NCBI GenBank assembly: GCA_021371855.1
Contig: JAJFVL010000010.1
Span: 112,525-176,524, forward strand
Source: Bacteroidales bacterium
GTDB taxonomy: Bacteria > Bacteroidota > Bacteroidia > Bacteroidales > VadinHA17
Length of the DNA: 64,000 nt
Direction of reading: 5' to 3'
Made by a program: the position numbers and the translations under genes. Positions 57,301-64,000 of the stretch are shown one piece after another. The notes under the pieces are model-generated. The model did not search any database. It was given only the letters and a program-made list of their open reading frames with translations, and was not told where the DNA came from. Every line of letters begins with the position of its first letter. The first letter of the stretch is position 1.

Positions 57301-60300
57301 TATAAAAATCGGAGATGGCGATTATAAGCTGATTGCCTTTTTGAATGTAGTGGAAACATTCGGAATGGATTCAAAAGATATTAATAATCTGGTTAAAGAA
57401 AAACTGCCTTCTTATATGTTGCCATCAGCATATAAACTCATGCATGGATTTCCCCTGACCATAAATGGGAAAATTGACAGGAAGGCCCTTGTTTTTGATT
57501 TATCTGAATTGGAAAATAAGGATAGAAAAGAAACCGGTGACCTTACGCAAACTGAAAAAGTTTTAATTGATATATGGGGGGATGTCTTAAAAACAAAGGA
57601 TATAATATCGACGGATAATTTCTTTGATATAGGAGGTAATTCATTGATGGTTCTCAGATTGGTTAATAAAATCAAAGAAAAGCTGGGGGTAACAATGTCT
57701 TTAAAAGCTTTTATGAACCATCCTACAATTATTCAGTCAGCAAATTATATAGATAGTCAAACGCAAACTAAAGAAAAAGATATAGAGCTTGTCCACGCTA
57801 CTGAAATGACAAATCTGCCACTGACGTTCAATCAGAAAAGATTATGGTTGATTTCGAAATTGCGACCTGATATACCTTCATATATTGTTCCATTCACTTT
57901 TAAACTAACTGGCCCTCTTAACTGTGAAATATTTAAGAAGAGTATTGATATTTTATTCCGGCGGCATCATATAGTTTTTTCAGTAATAAAGGAGGATAAT
58001 GGCGAACCATATTGTGATATAGTACCTTCCAAAGTTGACATCTCATTTATCGATTATTCCGGTCTGACTGAAGTTGAAAGATCAGAGAAGGTTTTTGATT
58101 TAATAAATGCAGATTCACGAAAGGTTTTCGATTTACAGAAAGGTCCCTTATATAGGTTGTACCTTATTAAGACCGGAAATGAAGAGTATTATTTTCGCAT
58201 GAGTATTCATCATATAGTTTTTGATGGCTGGTCATGGTCCGTACTGGCTAAGGATCTGAATAATATATACAACAGTCTGTTGAAGGGTAAAGAGGCTGAC
58301 CTTGAAGAACTGGAGTTTCAGCAATATGACTATGCACGATGGGAAAAAAGTTCTGTGGGCTCCAGACATGAGGCTGAATCAGTTGAATTCTGGAAAGAGA
58401 ATTTAGATGGAGCTTCCACTATACTGAACTTTCCATATGATTTTAAGCGGACAAAGGAACCATCAGGTAAAGGTAAATATGAAACTTTTCAGATTTCACA
58501 AGATCTTTCGGAGAAACTCAGAAAAATCAGTAAAGCTGAAGATTCTTCACTGTTTGTCACAATGTTAAGTGCTTTTGGTATTCAGATGCAAAAGTATTCA
58601 GGTGAAGATGACATAAATATTGGTTTACCCGTAGCTTACCGGCCGCATTCAAGGTTTGAAAATATAATTGGCATGTTTGTCAATACGGTGGTTGTGCGTC
58701 TCAGGTATGAAAATGAATTAACATTCAGGGATATAATCCATATGACCAAAGAAGCAGCACTGAATGCAATTGCCCATCAGGATCTTCCTTTTGAGAAAGT
58801 AGTAGAGATTGTAAACCCCGGACGTTCGTCCCATACTAATCCATTATTTCAGGTTGGTTTTACATGGCAGAATAACCTGGATGAACCTTTAAACCTGGAT
58901 AGGATAAAAAGTGAAAAGGTTACAGGGAATGAAAGGAGTGCAATATTTGACATTACAATGGCCCTTTGGGAAAATGAAAACCGGGTTGAAGGTGAGATAG
59001 AATTTAATGTTGATATTCTCAGAAGCGATACAATAGTCCGGTTAAGAGATAATTTTGTCCAGTTGCTGCACTCCGTAATTGAAAATCCTGACCAGGCAAT
59101 TTCTGAAATCGCATTAATATCAGAAAGCGATATGAATAAGTTGTCTGAATTTAATAATACCGATGCTTCCTATGAACATAACCTCTTTATTCACCGGAAA
59201 TTTGAACTGCAGGTAAAGGAAAATCCTGATTTACCGGCGTTATTGGGAAATAATCAGACAATAAGTTACAAAGAGTTAAATGATCATGCAAACAGGTTGG
59301 CAAATTACCTGATTACAAGAGGAGTTCAAATTGAGGATAAAGTAGGTATATGCATTGACCGTTCTATGGAAATGATGATATCTATTTTTGGTGTCCTTAA
59401 AGCAGGTGCAGCATATCTCCCTCTTAGTCCTGAAAACCCTACAGAACGACTTAAGAGCATTATACTTGATGCAAATCCAAAACTAATCCTTTCCAGCAAA
59501 ATTGCTTCCACAAATATCCCGGAAGGAACCCCCGTGGTGTTTATTGATGATATTATCAGTGAACCATTATCTGAAAATTCATCCAATCCGGATGTTAAAA
59601 TGACTTCAAAAAATCTGGCATATGTGCTATACACATCGGGATCAACCGGAACACCAAAGGGAGTGATGATTGAGCACCATTCGGTTCTTAACCGCCTGGG
59701 ATGGATGCAGAAAGCTTTTCCGATTGACAGAAATGATACTTTGTTACAAAAAACTCCAATAACATTTGATGTTTCCGTATGGGAATTGTTCTGGTGGTTT
59801 TTCAATGGCGCAAAACTTGTCATGCTGCCCAAAGGTGGAGAAAAAGATCCTGAGGCTTTGGTGCAGTATATTGATAATTACAATGTTACAACAATTCATT
59901 TTGTTCCCTCAATGTTTGCGACTTTTTATGAAACAATTATAACAAGGAAATTACTTGATAAACTGGGGAGCCTAAACAGGATTTTTTTGAGCGGTGAAGC
60001 TCTTCCATTAAAATTGGTAAAGGAATTTAATGAAATGAGGAAGTTCTATTCCCTTCCTGATTTAATTAATCTTTACGGTCCAACGGAAGCTACAGTAGAT
60101 GTATCTTATTATAACTGTCCGCGAAATGGAATAGAAAATGTCTATATAGGCAAACCAATCGATAATACTAAACTCTTTGTTGTAAACAGGAAGAACATTT
60201 TGCAGCCAATAGGTGTGCCAGGAGAGCTCCTGATAGCTGGTGTTAACCTTGCAAGGGGGTATTTAAACCGTCCTGATCTTACAAGCGAAAAATTCTTTGA

Positions 60301-61033
60301 TTTCAAGATATCAAATAATCAAAGTATCAGGGCTTATCATACGGGAGACCTTGTGAAGTTAACTCCGGAAGGAGAAATAGATTATCTGGGAAGAATTGAT
60401 AATCAGGTTAAAATCCGTGGATTCAGAATAGAACTTGGTGATATTGAAGCCAAAATTCTTGAGCATCCGATGGTTACACACTGTGCAGTTATTGTAACAG
60501 AAAAGGGGGAGCATAAATATCTGGTTGCATATGTTTGTTTAAAACCCGGAAATGAAATTGATGCTGACAAACTCCGTAACTATTTGTCCGGAAAATTGCC
60601 TGATTATATGGTGCCTCCTTATATATTATTTCTGGAGACCCTTCCATTAACAAGCAGTGGAAAACTTAACAGAAAAAGTCTGCCTGCACCCGACCGGGTA
60701 ATAGAGAAAGATGCATTAATCACACCTTCAAATAAAAATGAAAAATTATTACTTGATATTTGGAGTAATCTTTTGAAAACAGAAAATATCAGTATTACCG
60801 ATAATTTCTTTGATATTGGAGGGAATTCATTGTTGGCAATTAATCTTGCTAACTTAATTTCCAGGGAATTCAGTATTACTTTAAAAGCGCTGATGATCTT
60901 TGAATTCCCAAGTATTAAAGCTCAGAGTGAATATTTATCCGGTACGACAGGAGATAAGTTCTCCTTAAAAAACATTGAAATTGACGAAAAGACTAAGAAT
61001 AAAAAGAATGTTAGTTTTAAAAGGGTTAGGTAA
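48350..61033 (+). CDS. Four-module nonribosomal peptide synthetase (C-A-T x4)
   Basis: This 4227-residue enzyme has domains C1 (about 1-440), A1 (450-940), T1 (Ser996), C2 (1070-1500), A2 (1505-1995), T2 (Ser2046), C3, A3 (2555-3047), T3 (Ser3098), C4, A4 (3607-4114) and T4 (Ser4160). All four carriers have GGNS. C2-C4 have intact HHIxFDG motifs (His pairs at 1185, 2235, 3287). C1 reads HHIIIDV (135-141), so the Gly after Asp is replaced, and it may be a starter C that acylates residue 1. Specificity codes read by hand are A1 DMFQFGCVYK, A2 DMSQIGYMCK, A3 DAVDLGECNK and A4 DVWHFSLVDK; the last equals the known serine code. No epimerase, methyltransferase or thioesterase is present, so the chain should pass to the PKS 42 bp downstream. 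Confidence 0.95.
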   Translation: MKKVDVSKIQKQFWILNEIYPKSGAYNLFSVFKLNRPLNPEYLQKAVKTVIDRHEPLRTSFKFIDNELFQVIRTPDEIDISITEIIIGESFNEDNIHHTIVNEVNKAFDLAKGPLYRFTLFNFENQISVLSIVFHHIIIDVRSEGIFAKELSEAYNSLAKNEKIKLGAVPFQYSDYIKEINPWYSSDQYLNKLKELARDSPDPNSSIKLPNDYIENGKTDTEGSDAFFMIDKQLADRVRAFSIGNNINPYRFFLTAYAIFLKRLSNQDKIYIGLPLTNRTRPVSKSTFGCFINALPFLVDFSTEKSSRIVLEEVIESLSRLLDRQEIPFTDLVNYNRSEGDATLNPYFQTGFAFKPPMQLEFDNIIAKPLKIEKNQNQTEFDFLLTLYPEDERFVGYVGYSKRLFKRQTIERWISIFKKIVVQLIESPELSVSKISILTDEDNENLRKFNNTEVSIPECLVHNYLENQAGLTPSKTAVIAGGRNLTYRELDNQSNQLANYLLSMGVTPGDIVGLCIERSVDMMVSVLGILKAGCCYLPMDPSFPDDRIKYMYEDSGAKVLISQSSLKKKFSQFPNITIVLTDTDQDKISKSNTVKPELNISFQSLAYIIYTSGSTGKPKGVKVPHKGVVNLIESMSKVPGIKEDDILLAVVTLSFDMSVFELFIPLSRGATVVIASSQDTTDGQALANLIEKYNITMLQATPSLWNILLGSGWKGKNDLRAFCGGEALAKNMVRQILPKVREFWNCYGPTETTVYATCIQITDPDAPIIIGKPLDNTSIHILDKNNNQLPIGVIGEVCIGGLGVTKGYNNKPELTEEKFIPFDDGQIIYKTGDLGRFLADGNIELFGRIDNQIKLRGYRIEPGEIESLLSQVPGVKEAVVRIHKFEDNDERLVAYLNVGTEFKLASEEIKGSLSQHLPGYMIPSFFQTLDGFPRLPNGKINKNALILEIDESFKEKEIDFDSLTETHKKLYNIWENVLKIKNMSPSGSFFDIGGNSLLAIRILNKIKEELGFTMSFKDFIAHPTIIQSGSYIDSQSETADKAIELIHLKENSNLPLSFNQKRLWLISKLQPDIASYIIPYNFKFTGSLNREIFQKSIEMLFQRHCIIFSVVREVNGEPYCDILPSKVDISFFDYSGLSESEKSRKVIDIFNADSRKIFDLENGPLYRLYLIKTRTNEYYFRISIHHIIFDGWSWSVLAKDFNRIYNSLLKGKEVVLEEIEFQQYDYAQWEKSSAGSKHEAESVEFWKKNLEGASPILNFPYDFQRKDEPSGRSRGETIKLSKKLSEKLRSISKSENSSLFTTMLSAFGIQMQEYSGEDDINVGLPVAYRPHSKLENIFGMFVNTVVVRLRSSKRNTFRDIIHNTNEAALNAIAHQDLPFEKVVEIVNPDRSSNANPLFQVAFVWQNNLDEPIQMDGIRSEKITAKERTSIFDITMSLWERDGRIEGELECNLDIFKSDTIISLRNNFIYLLQTLVENPDLPISDINIVSDRNKKLLEKFNQTDVLVPDILVQNFFEIHRNQNPLKTAVISGNKSLNFMELDSQANQLAGHLISLGVTPGDVIGVCMERSIEMIISLFGALKAGACYLPIDSELPDDRIKFMYEDSGAKVLISKNSLHEKFYNFTGTQILLLDKDNEKLAEYSSEKPALNIDSNSLAYIIYTSGSTGKPKGVKVHHHAVVNWIQSMSKALVVTEIDNALAVATPSFDMSLSEIFLALSNGATLIFPNLQEVKDAITLINLIDKYDITLLQATPSLWNILLDNGWKGKDNLKGICGGEALTPKLVRQILPKIKELHNYYGPTETTMCSTGSRITDPDSKIHIGKPIDNTKIYILNEFNYTIPVGVFGEVAIGGMGVSKGYINRPELTAEKFIPFKDGQIIYKTGDLGRFLVDGNIELLGRIDNQIKLRGFRIELGEIESLLSQLTGVKEAVVKVHKFEDNDERLVAFLNVDTEFKLTKEEITRSLSRNLPVYMMPSFFQTSDGFPRLPNGKINRKALILETDVLDRNQEIDFESLSETQKKLFNIWENILKTKNITPSGNFFDIGGNSLLAIRILNKIKEKLGFTMSFKTFIGCPTIIQSGDYIDSQSQTAEKEIELIHLSGTTNLPLSLNQKRLWLISKLQPDIPSYIIPNTYKFSGTLNREIFQKSLDIIFQRHFIVFSVIKESDGEPYCDIIPSEINISYIDYSGLPENEKSEKVNDLINADSRKVFDLQNGPLFRLFLIKTRNDEYYFRISIHHIVFDGWSWSVFVKDLNQIYNSLLNGKEVALGELEFQQYDYAQWEKDSVGSKHEVESVEFWKENLNGASSILNFPYDFQRTEEPSGRGGLEAFFIPEELSDKLRNISKKENSSLFATLFSVFGIQMQKYSGEDDINIGLPVAYRPHSKLENIFGMFVNTVVVRLKNETGSTFKDTIHRTSEAALNAIAHRELPFDKIVEIVNPERNSNVNPLFQVAFAWQDNLDEPIKMDGIISEKIPVTNRTSTFDITLSLWENGKRIEGEIEYNLDILKKETILHLRDSFIYLLQSLIENPESSIESLSIISENEKKIIDGFNDTSTNYPKDKTIAELFEELANLYPNKTAIVFKENSLTYSQLNEKSNQLARVLRNSGVIANDPVCILVDRSIDMIVGIFGILKAGGAYVPLDPEYPEFRKNFIISDSGCKILVTQNKYITDTAEGIIKLSLDSPDTYHTDKSNLEGINVPSDLAYIIYTSGTTGVPKGTLIPQRGVVRLVRNTNYVDFTSEDRVLQSTSIVFDASTVGIFGALLNGATLYLIDKETVLDPNLLGYALAKDNITMTDFPTALFTQIAEVRSDIFNKLKTLLIGGDSLSAPHINKVRKNNPQLAVINEYGPTENSCNSTAYKVDRDFDYNIPIGKPISNSTAYIFDKNMNYQPIGIIGELYVGGDGLSRGYLNRDDLNRKSFIDHPYFPGKRLYKTGDLARWLPDGNIEFHGRIDNQIKIRGFRVELGEIEFVLSEIEGVVETVIKPIKIGDGDYKLIAFLNVVETFGMDSKDINNLVKEKLPSYMLPSAYKLMHGFPLTINGKIDRKALVFDLSELENKDRKETGDLTQTEKVLIDIWGDVLKTKDIISTDNFFDIGGNSLMVLRLVNKIKEKLGVTMSLKAFMNHPTIIQSANYIDSQTQTKEKDIELVHATEMTNLPLTFNQKRLWLISKLRPDIPSYIVPFTFKLTGPLNCEIFKKSIDILFRRHHIVFSVIKEDNGEPYCDIVPSKVDISFIDYSGLTEVERSEKVFDLINADSRKVFDLQKGPLYRLYLIKTGNEEYYFRMSIHHIVFDGWSWSVLAKDLNNIYNSLLKGKEADLEELEFQQYDYARWEKSSVGSRHEAESVEFWKENLDGASTILNFPYDFKRTKEPSGKGKYETFQISQDLSEKLRKISKAEDSSLFVTMLSAFGIQMQKYSGEDDINIGLPVAYRPHSRFENIIGMFVNTVVVRLRYENELTFRDIIHMTKEAALNAIAHQDLPFEKVVEIVNPGRSSHTNPLFQVGFTWQNNLDEPLNLDRIKSEKVTGNERSAIFDITMALWENENRVEGEIEFNVDILRSDTIVRLRDNFVQLLHSVIENPDQAISEIALISESDMNKLSEFNNTDASYEHNLFIHRKFELQVKENPDLPALLGNNQTISYKELNDHANRLANYLITRGVQIEDKVGICIDRSMEMMISIFGVLKAGAAYLPLSPENPTERLKSIILDANPKLILSSKIASTNIPEGTPVVFIDDIISEPLSENSSNPDVKMTSKNLAYVLYTSGSTGTPKGVMIEHHSVLNRLGWMQKAFPIDRNDTLLQKTPITFDVSVWELFWWFFNGAKLVMLPKGGEKDPEALVQYIDNYNVTTIHFVPSMFATFYETIITRKLLDKLGSLNRIFLSGEALPLKLVKEFNEMRKFYSLPDLINLYGPTEATVDVSYYNCPRNGIENVYIGKPIDNTKLFVVNRKNILQPIGVPGELLIAGVNLARGYLNRPDLTSEKFFDFKISNNQSIRAYHTGDLVKLTPEGEIDYLGRIDNQVKIRGFRIELGDIEAKILEHPMVTHCAVIVTEKGEHKYLVAYVCLKPGNEIDADKLRNYLSGKLPDYMVPPYILFLETLPLTSSGKLNRKSLPAPDRVIEKDALITPSNKNEKLLLDIWSNLLKTENISITDNFFDIGGNSLLAINLANLISREFSITLKALMIFEFPSIKAQSEYLSGTTGDKFSLKNIEIDEKTKNKKNVSFKRVR

Positions 61034-61075
61034 TAAAATATTTTTGTCACGTGATACTTGAAATTTACTGTCACT

Positions 61076-64000
61076 ATGAATACAAATAATAATAAGATAG
61101 CTGTTATTGGCATGGCTTGTAGGTTTCCGGGTGCCAGTAACATTGAAGAATATTGGAATAATCTAATATTGGGGAAGGAGACCTTAACTCATTTCACAGA
61201 CGAAGAACTTGCAAATTCCGAACCTGATTTTGAGAACATTAAGGATAATCCTGATTATGTCAAAGTGCGTGGCGTTTTGAATAACATAGATAAATTTGAT
61301 GCAAGCTTTTTTGGAATGACTCCAAAAGAAGCTGCAATGACTGATCCCCAACAGAGAATATGGCTGGAGACTGCATGGGAAGCACTTGAAGATGCCGGTT
61401 GTGATCCGATTAATTATCATGGGGCAATTGGTCTCTTCGCCGGTGGAACAATGAGCTCATACCTTATCAATAATATTCTGAGTGATCCTAAGAAATATCA
61501 AGACATTATGAGAACAGGGTCCACAGACCTGACTCAGATAATGATTGGCAATGACATATCATATATGCCTACTAAGACTGCTTATAATTTTAATCTCAGG
61601 GGACCCGCTGTTTTTGTTCAGACAGCTTGTTCCACTTCTCTCGTGGCAATTACACAGGCATGTCAGAGTCTTTATAGCTTCGAATCCGATATGTGTCTGG
61701 CCGGAGGAGTATGTATCTATGTTCCACAGGAAAAGGGATATATTTATCAGGAGGGAGCAATTCCTTCACCCGATGGGAAATGCCGCCCGTTCGATGCACA
61801 GGCAAAGGGTACTGTTGGCGGCAATGGTGTGGGAGTTGTAATATTGAAAAGGTATGATGATGCAATCAGGGACAATGATACTATTTATGCTCTGGTCAGT
61901 GGTTGGGCACTCAATAATGATGGCAGCAACAAAGTGAGTTTTATGGCACCAAGTGTCGAAGGACAGGCAGAAGTTATTATGATGGCTCAATCCTTTGCTG
62001 AAGTGACACCTGAAGAGATATGCTATGTTGAGGCACACGGGACCGCCACCAAACTTGGCGATCCGATTGAAATGGCTGCACTTACCAAAGCTTTTTCAGC
62101 CAAAACAAAAATGAAACAATTCTGCGGTATCGGATCTGTCAAGAGTAATATAGGACATACCGACTCAGCTGCCGGTGTAGCTTCGTTTATTAAAATCTGC
62201 CTTGCTGCATATTATAAAAAGATTCCGGCAAGTTTGCATTACACTGAACCAAATCCTAATATTGACTTTGAGAATTCGCCATTTTATGTACAAAAAGAAC
62301 TAAAAGAGTGGACTGACAAGCGACCTCTGATAATGGGAGTGAGCTCTTTTGGAATAGGTGGCACCAATGCTCACGTAATTGTTGAACAACCCCCTTTACG
62401 GGAAAAAGTATCCGGTTCAACAGCAGAATGGCCGGAATTAATTGTTTTATCAGCAAAATCGGAATACTCCCTGGACAAAAGAAAACAAGACCTGGTTGAA
62501 TTTTTAAGGACAAAACCTGATTTAAATATTCATGATGTTGCTTATACTCTGGGAACAGGACGGAACCATATGCTATACAGGAGTTCTATTGTTGCATCCG
62601 GCATTGAAGAAATAATCTCTGACAAACAAACTTGTATTGATGGTAAAAAGGACAAGCTTGTTTCAAAAATTGCTTTTATGTTTCCCGGACAGGGGGCTCA
62701 ATATGTGGGTATGGGTAGTGATTTGTATAAAACAAATGAAAACTTCAGAAAAATACTGGATGAATGTTTCAGGATTGTCAAAGATGAAACAGATGAAGAT
62801 CTAAAGACAATACTCTTTAGTAGCATAAATAAAGAGGACGCCGATCGGAAATTAGCTGGTACTGAGATGACCCAACCAGCACTTTTCATTATCGAATATG
62901 CATTGGTTAAAGTGTTGGAGCAGATGGATATCAAACCAGATTATCTGATCGGACATAGTATTGGTGAATATGTTGCAGCATGTGTGGCAGGCGTATTTGA
63001 CATGAAAACTGCATTGAAGATTGTAATAAAAAGAGGTCAGTTGATGGGAAAGATGCCAAATGGGAGTATGATGGCAGTAAGAACAACAATTGATAAGCTT
63101 CAAAGCATTTCAGATTCATATTTTGAAATTGCTGCTGATAATGCATCTGAGTCCTGTACAATATCTTTTAAAACCAATGATAATGAAAAGGTTAAAGAAT
63201 TGTTAGATAAAAATGGAATTCAGTATATTCCACTGAATACATCTCATGCCTTTCATTCCGCTGCGTTTGATCCTATCTTGTCAGAATTTGCCGGGTATGT
63301 AAATCAATTCAACCTGAAAACTCCCGAATTATCTTTCATCTCCTGTTTAACCGGTGATTTTATTACTTCAGAACAGGCGACTTCAGGGACATACTGGGCT
63401 AAGCAGTTAAGAAATACCGTTCATTTTCGACAGGGTGTTTCAAAGATTGCTGAAAACGGTGGCACAGTATTTCTTGAGGTGGGTCCCAATACTCACTTAA
63501 GCTCATTAATAAGACAATCAAAAGATATCACCAATAAAAAATTAATAATCAGCACATTAGGAAAGTCTGACAATATTGATGAACGGTACAAGTTTATATC
63601 GGCATTAGGTAACCTGTATAATGTTGGGATAAATATTAATTTTTCGGTTCTGACGGAAAGCAGTAAACCCAGGAAGGTTCATTTACCTTCATATCCGTTT
63701 GAAAGAAAGCGTCATTGGATAGAATACAAATTGTCACATATCATTGAAGACAGGAATACTTTAGTACAAAAAAGCAGTAACGACACTGTTCCGATAGTCA
63801 GTGATTCATCATCTGAGGAGACTATTAAAACAGCAGGTGTTTCAGATAAAACTGCTGAAAAGATTACCAATATCTGGGAATCATTAATAGGCAGTGATGA
63901 AATAGGACCGGATGATGATTTCTATGAAATTGGAGGTCACTCTCTTTTGGCTTTGCAAATAATAACAAGAATAAAAGAAGAGTTAGGTTTTAAGATCAGC
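61076..64000 (+). CDS. Type I polyketide synthase, KS-AT-ACP..., truncated at window end
   Basis: An open frame of 975 codons starts with ATG at 61076 and runs off the right edge. The ketosynthase is complete: IAVIGMACRFPGA start, DPQQRIWLETAWEALED, and the C185-H321-H361 triad in TACSTSL, VEAHGTA and KSNIGH. The acyltransferase (about 540-830) has FPGQGAQYVGMG, Ser628 in GHSIGEY and the HAFH motif at 724-727 that marks malonyl-CoA selectivity. An ACP begins near 920 with Ser956 in IGGHSLLALQI. No KR, DH or ER lies between AT and ACP, so the first extension would leave a beta-keto group. The KS should accept the peptide from the upstream NRPS T4 domain. Further modules or a release domain may follow outside the window. 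Confidence 0.93.
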   Translation, partial: MNTNNNKIAVIGMACRFPGASNIEEYWNNLILGKETLTHFTDEELANSEPDFENIKDNPDYVKVRGVLNNIDKFDASFFGMTPKEAAMTDPQQRIWLETAWEALEDAGCDPINYHGAIGLFAGGTMSSYLINNILSDPKKYQDIMRTGSTDLTQIMIGNDISYMPTKTAYNFNLRGPAVFVQTACSTSLVAITQACQSLYSFESDMCLAGGVCIYVPQEKGYIYQEGAIPSPDGKCRPFDAQAKGTVGGNGVGVVILKRYDDAIRDNDTIYALVSGWALNNDGSNKVSFMAPSVEGQAEVIMMAQSFAEVTPEEICYVEAHGTATKLGDPIEMAALTKAFSAKTKMKQFCGIGSVKSNIGHTDSAAGVASFIKICLAAYYKKIPASLHYTEPNPNIDFENSPFYVQKELKEWTDKRPLIMGVSSFGIGGTNAHVIVEQPPLREKVSGSTAEWPELIVLSAKSEYSLDKRKQDLVEFLRTKPDLNIHDVAYTLGTGRNHMLYRSSIVASGIEEIISDKQTCIDGKKDKLVSKIAFMFPGQGAQYVGMGSDLYKTNENFRKILDECFRIVKDETDEDLKTILFSSINKEDADRKLAGTEMTQPALFIIEYALVKVLEQMDIKPDYLIGHSIGEYVAACVAGVFDMKTALKIVIKRGQLMGKMPNGSMMAVRTTIDKLQSISDSYFEIAADNASESCTISFKTNDNEKVKELLDKNGIQYIPLNTSHAFHSAAFDPILSEFAGYVNQFNLKTPELSFISCLTGDFITSEQATSGTYWAKQLRNTVHFRQGVSKIAENGGTVFLEVGPNTHLSSLIRQSKDITNKKLIISTLGKSDNIDERYKFISALGNLYNVGININFSVLTESSKPRKVHLPSYPFERKRHWIEYKLSHIIEDRNTLVQKSSNDTVPIVSDSSSEETIKTAGVSDKTAEKITNIWESLIGSDEIGPDDDFYEIGGHSLLALQIITRIKEELGFKIS

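Overview
The window reads as chromosomal DNA of a Bacteroidota member, most likely an anaerobic glycan degrader of the Bacteroidales/Marinilabiliales type. The support is a SusC/SusD pair, lipoprotein glycosidases, AraC regulators, a PorP/SprF protein with type A and type B T9SS sorting domains, starts without clear Shine-Dalgarno sequences, TAnnTTTG promoter-like boxes and AT-rich DNA. No tRNA, rRNA or CRISPR array was recognised. All assignments come from reading translations and motifs; no database search was possible.

Region 1 (1-2103, minus strand): a truncated TolB/PD40-like lipoprotein and a DUF6057-type membrane protein in a tight pair. Region 2 (2697-28304): a large polysaccharide-utilisation locus bounded by two similar AraC regulators. 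It holds alpha-mannosidases GH92 and GH38, a GH20 hexosaminidase, a TIM-barrel glycosidase-like lipoprotein, a GH123-like (DUF6067) enzyme, SusC/SusD, a sialidase-like BNR protein, a DapA/NanA-family lyase and a sodium:solute symporter. A divergent three-gene operon (6033-9116) encodes a lyxose/mannose isomerase, a PfkB kinase and a mannitol-1-phosphate dehydrogenase-like enzyme. Together this looks like a route for N-glycan-like substrates: trimming, uptake, then mannose and acidic-sugar catabolism.

Region 3 (28399-30121): an IS110-family transposase whose upstream non-coding side carries a 145-nt segment closed by a perfect 12-bp inverted repeat (possible bridge RNA), next to a separate 148-bp nested inverted-repeat element. 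Region 4 (30258-35724): a second sugar operon with an AGE-family 2-epimerase, a UroD/MtaA-family protein preceded by a striking 8-bp tandem repeat that runs into the start codon, and a second, longer GH123-like enzyme ending in a 24-bp perfect palindrome.

Region 5 (35707-48127): surface and secretion genes. A 1387-residue repeat protein with a type B sorting domain, PorP/SprF and an OmpA/PD40/PKD protein form one cassette. They are followed by a DUF218 protein with an inserted domain, a SagB-type nitroreductase lipoprotein, and a C39-like protease with PKD-like repeats and a type A sorting domain.

Region 6 (48350-64000): a biosynthetic gene cluster that runs off the end of the window. A 4227-residue NRPS with four C-A-T modules is followed 42 bp later by a PKS starting KS-AT-ACP. 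The fourth adenylation domain reads as serine-specific, while the first three codes match nothing I know. The expected product is an N-capped X-X-X-Ser peptide extended by malonate. This cluster is the best candidate for an undescribed system.
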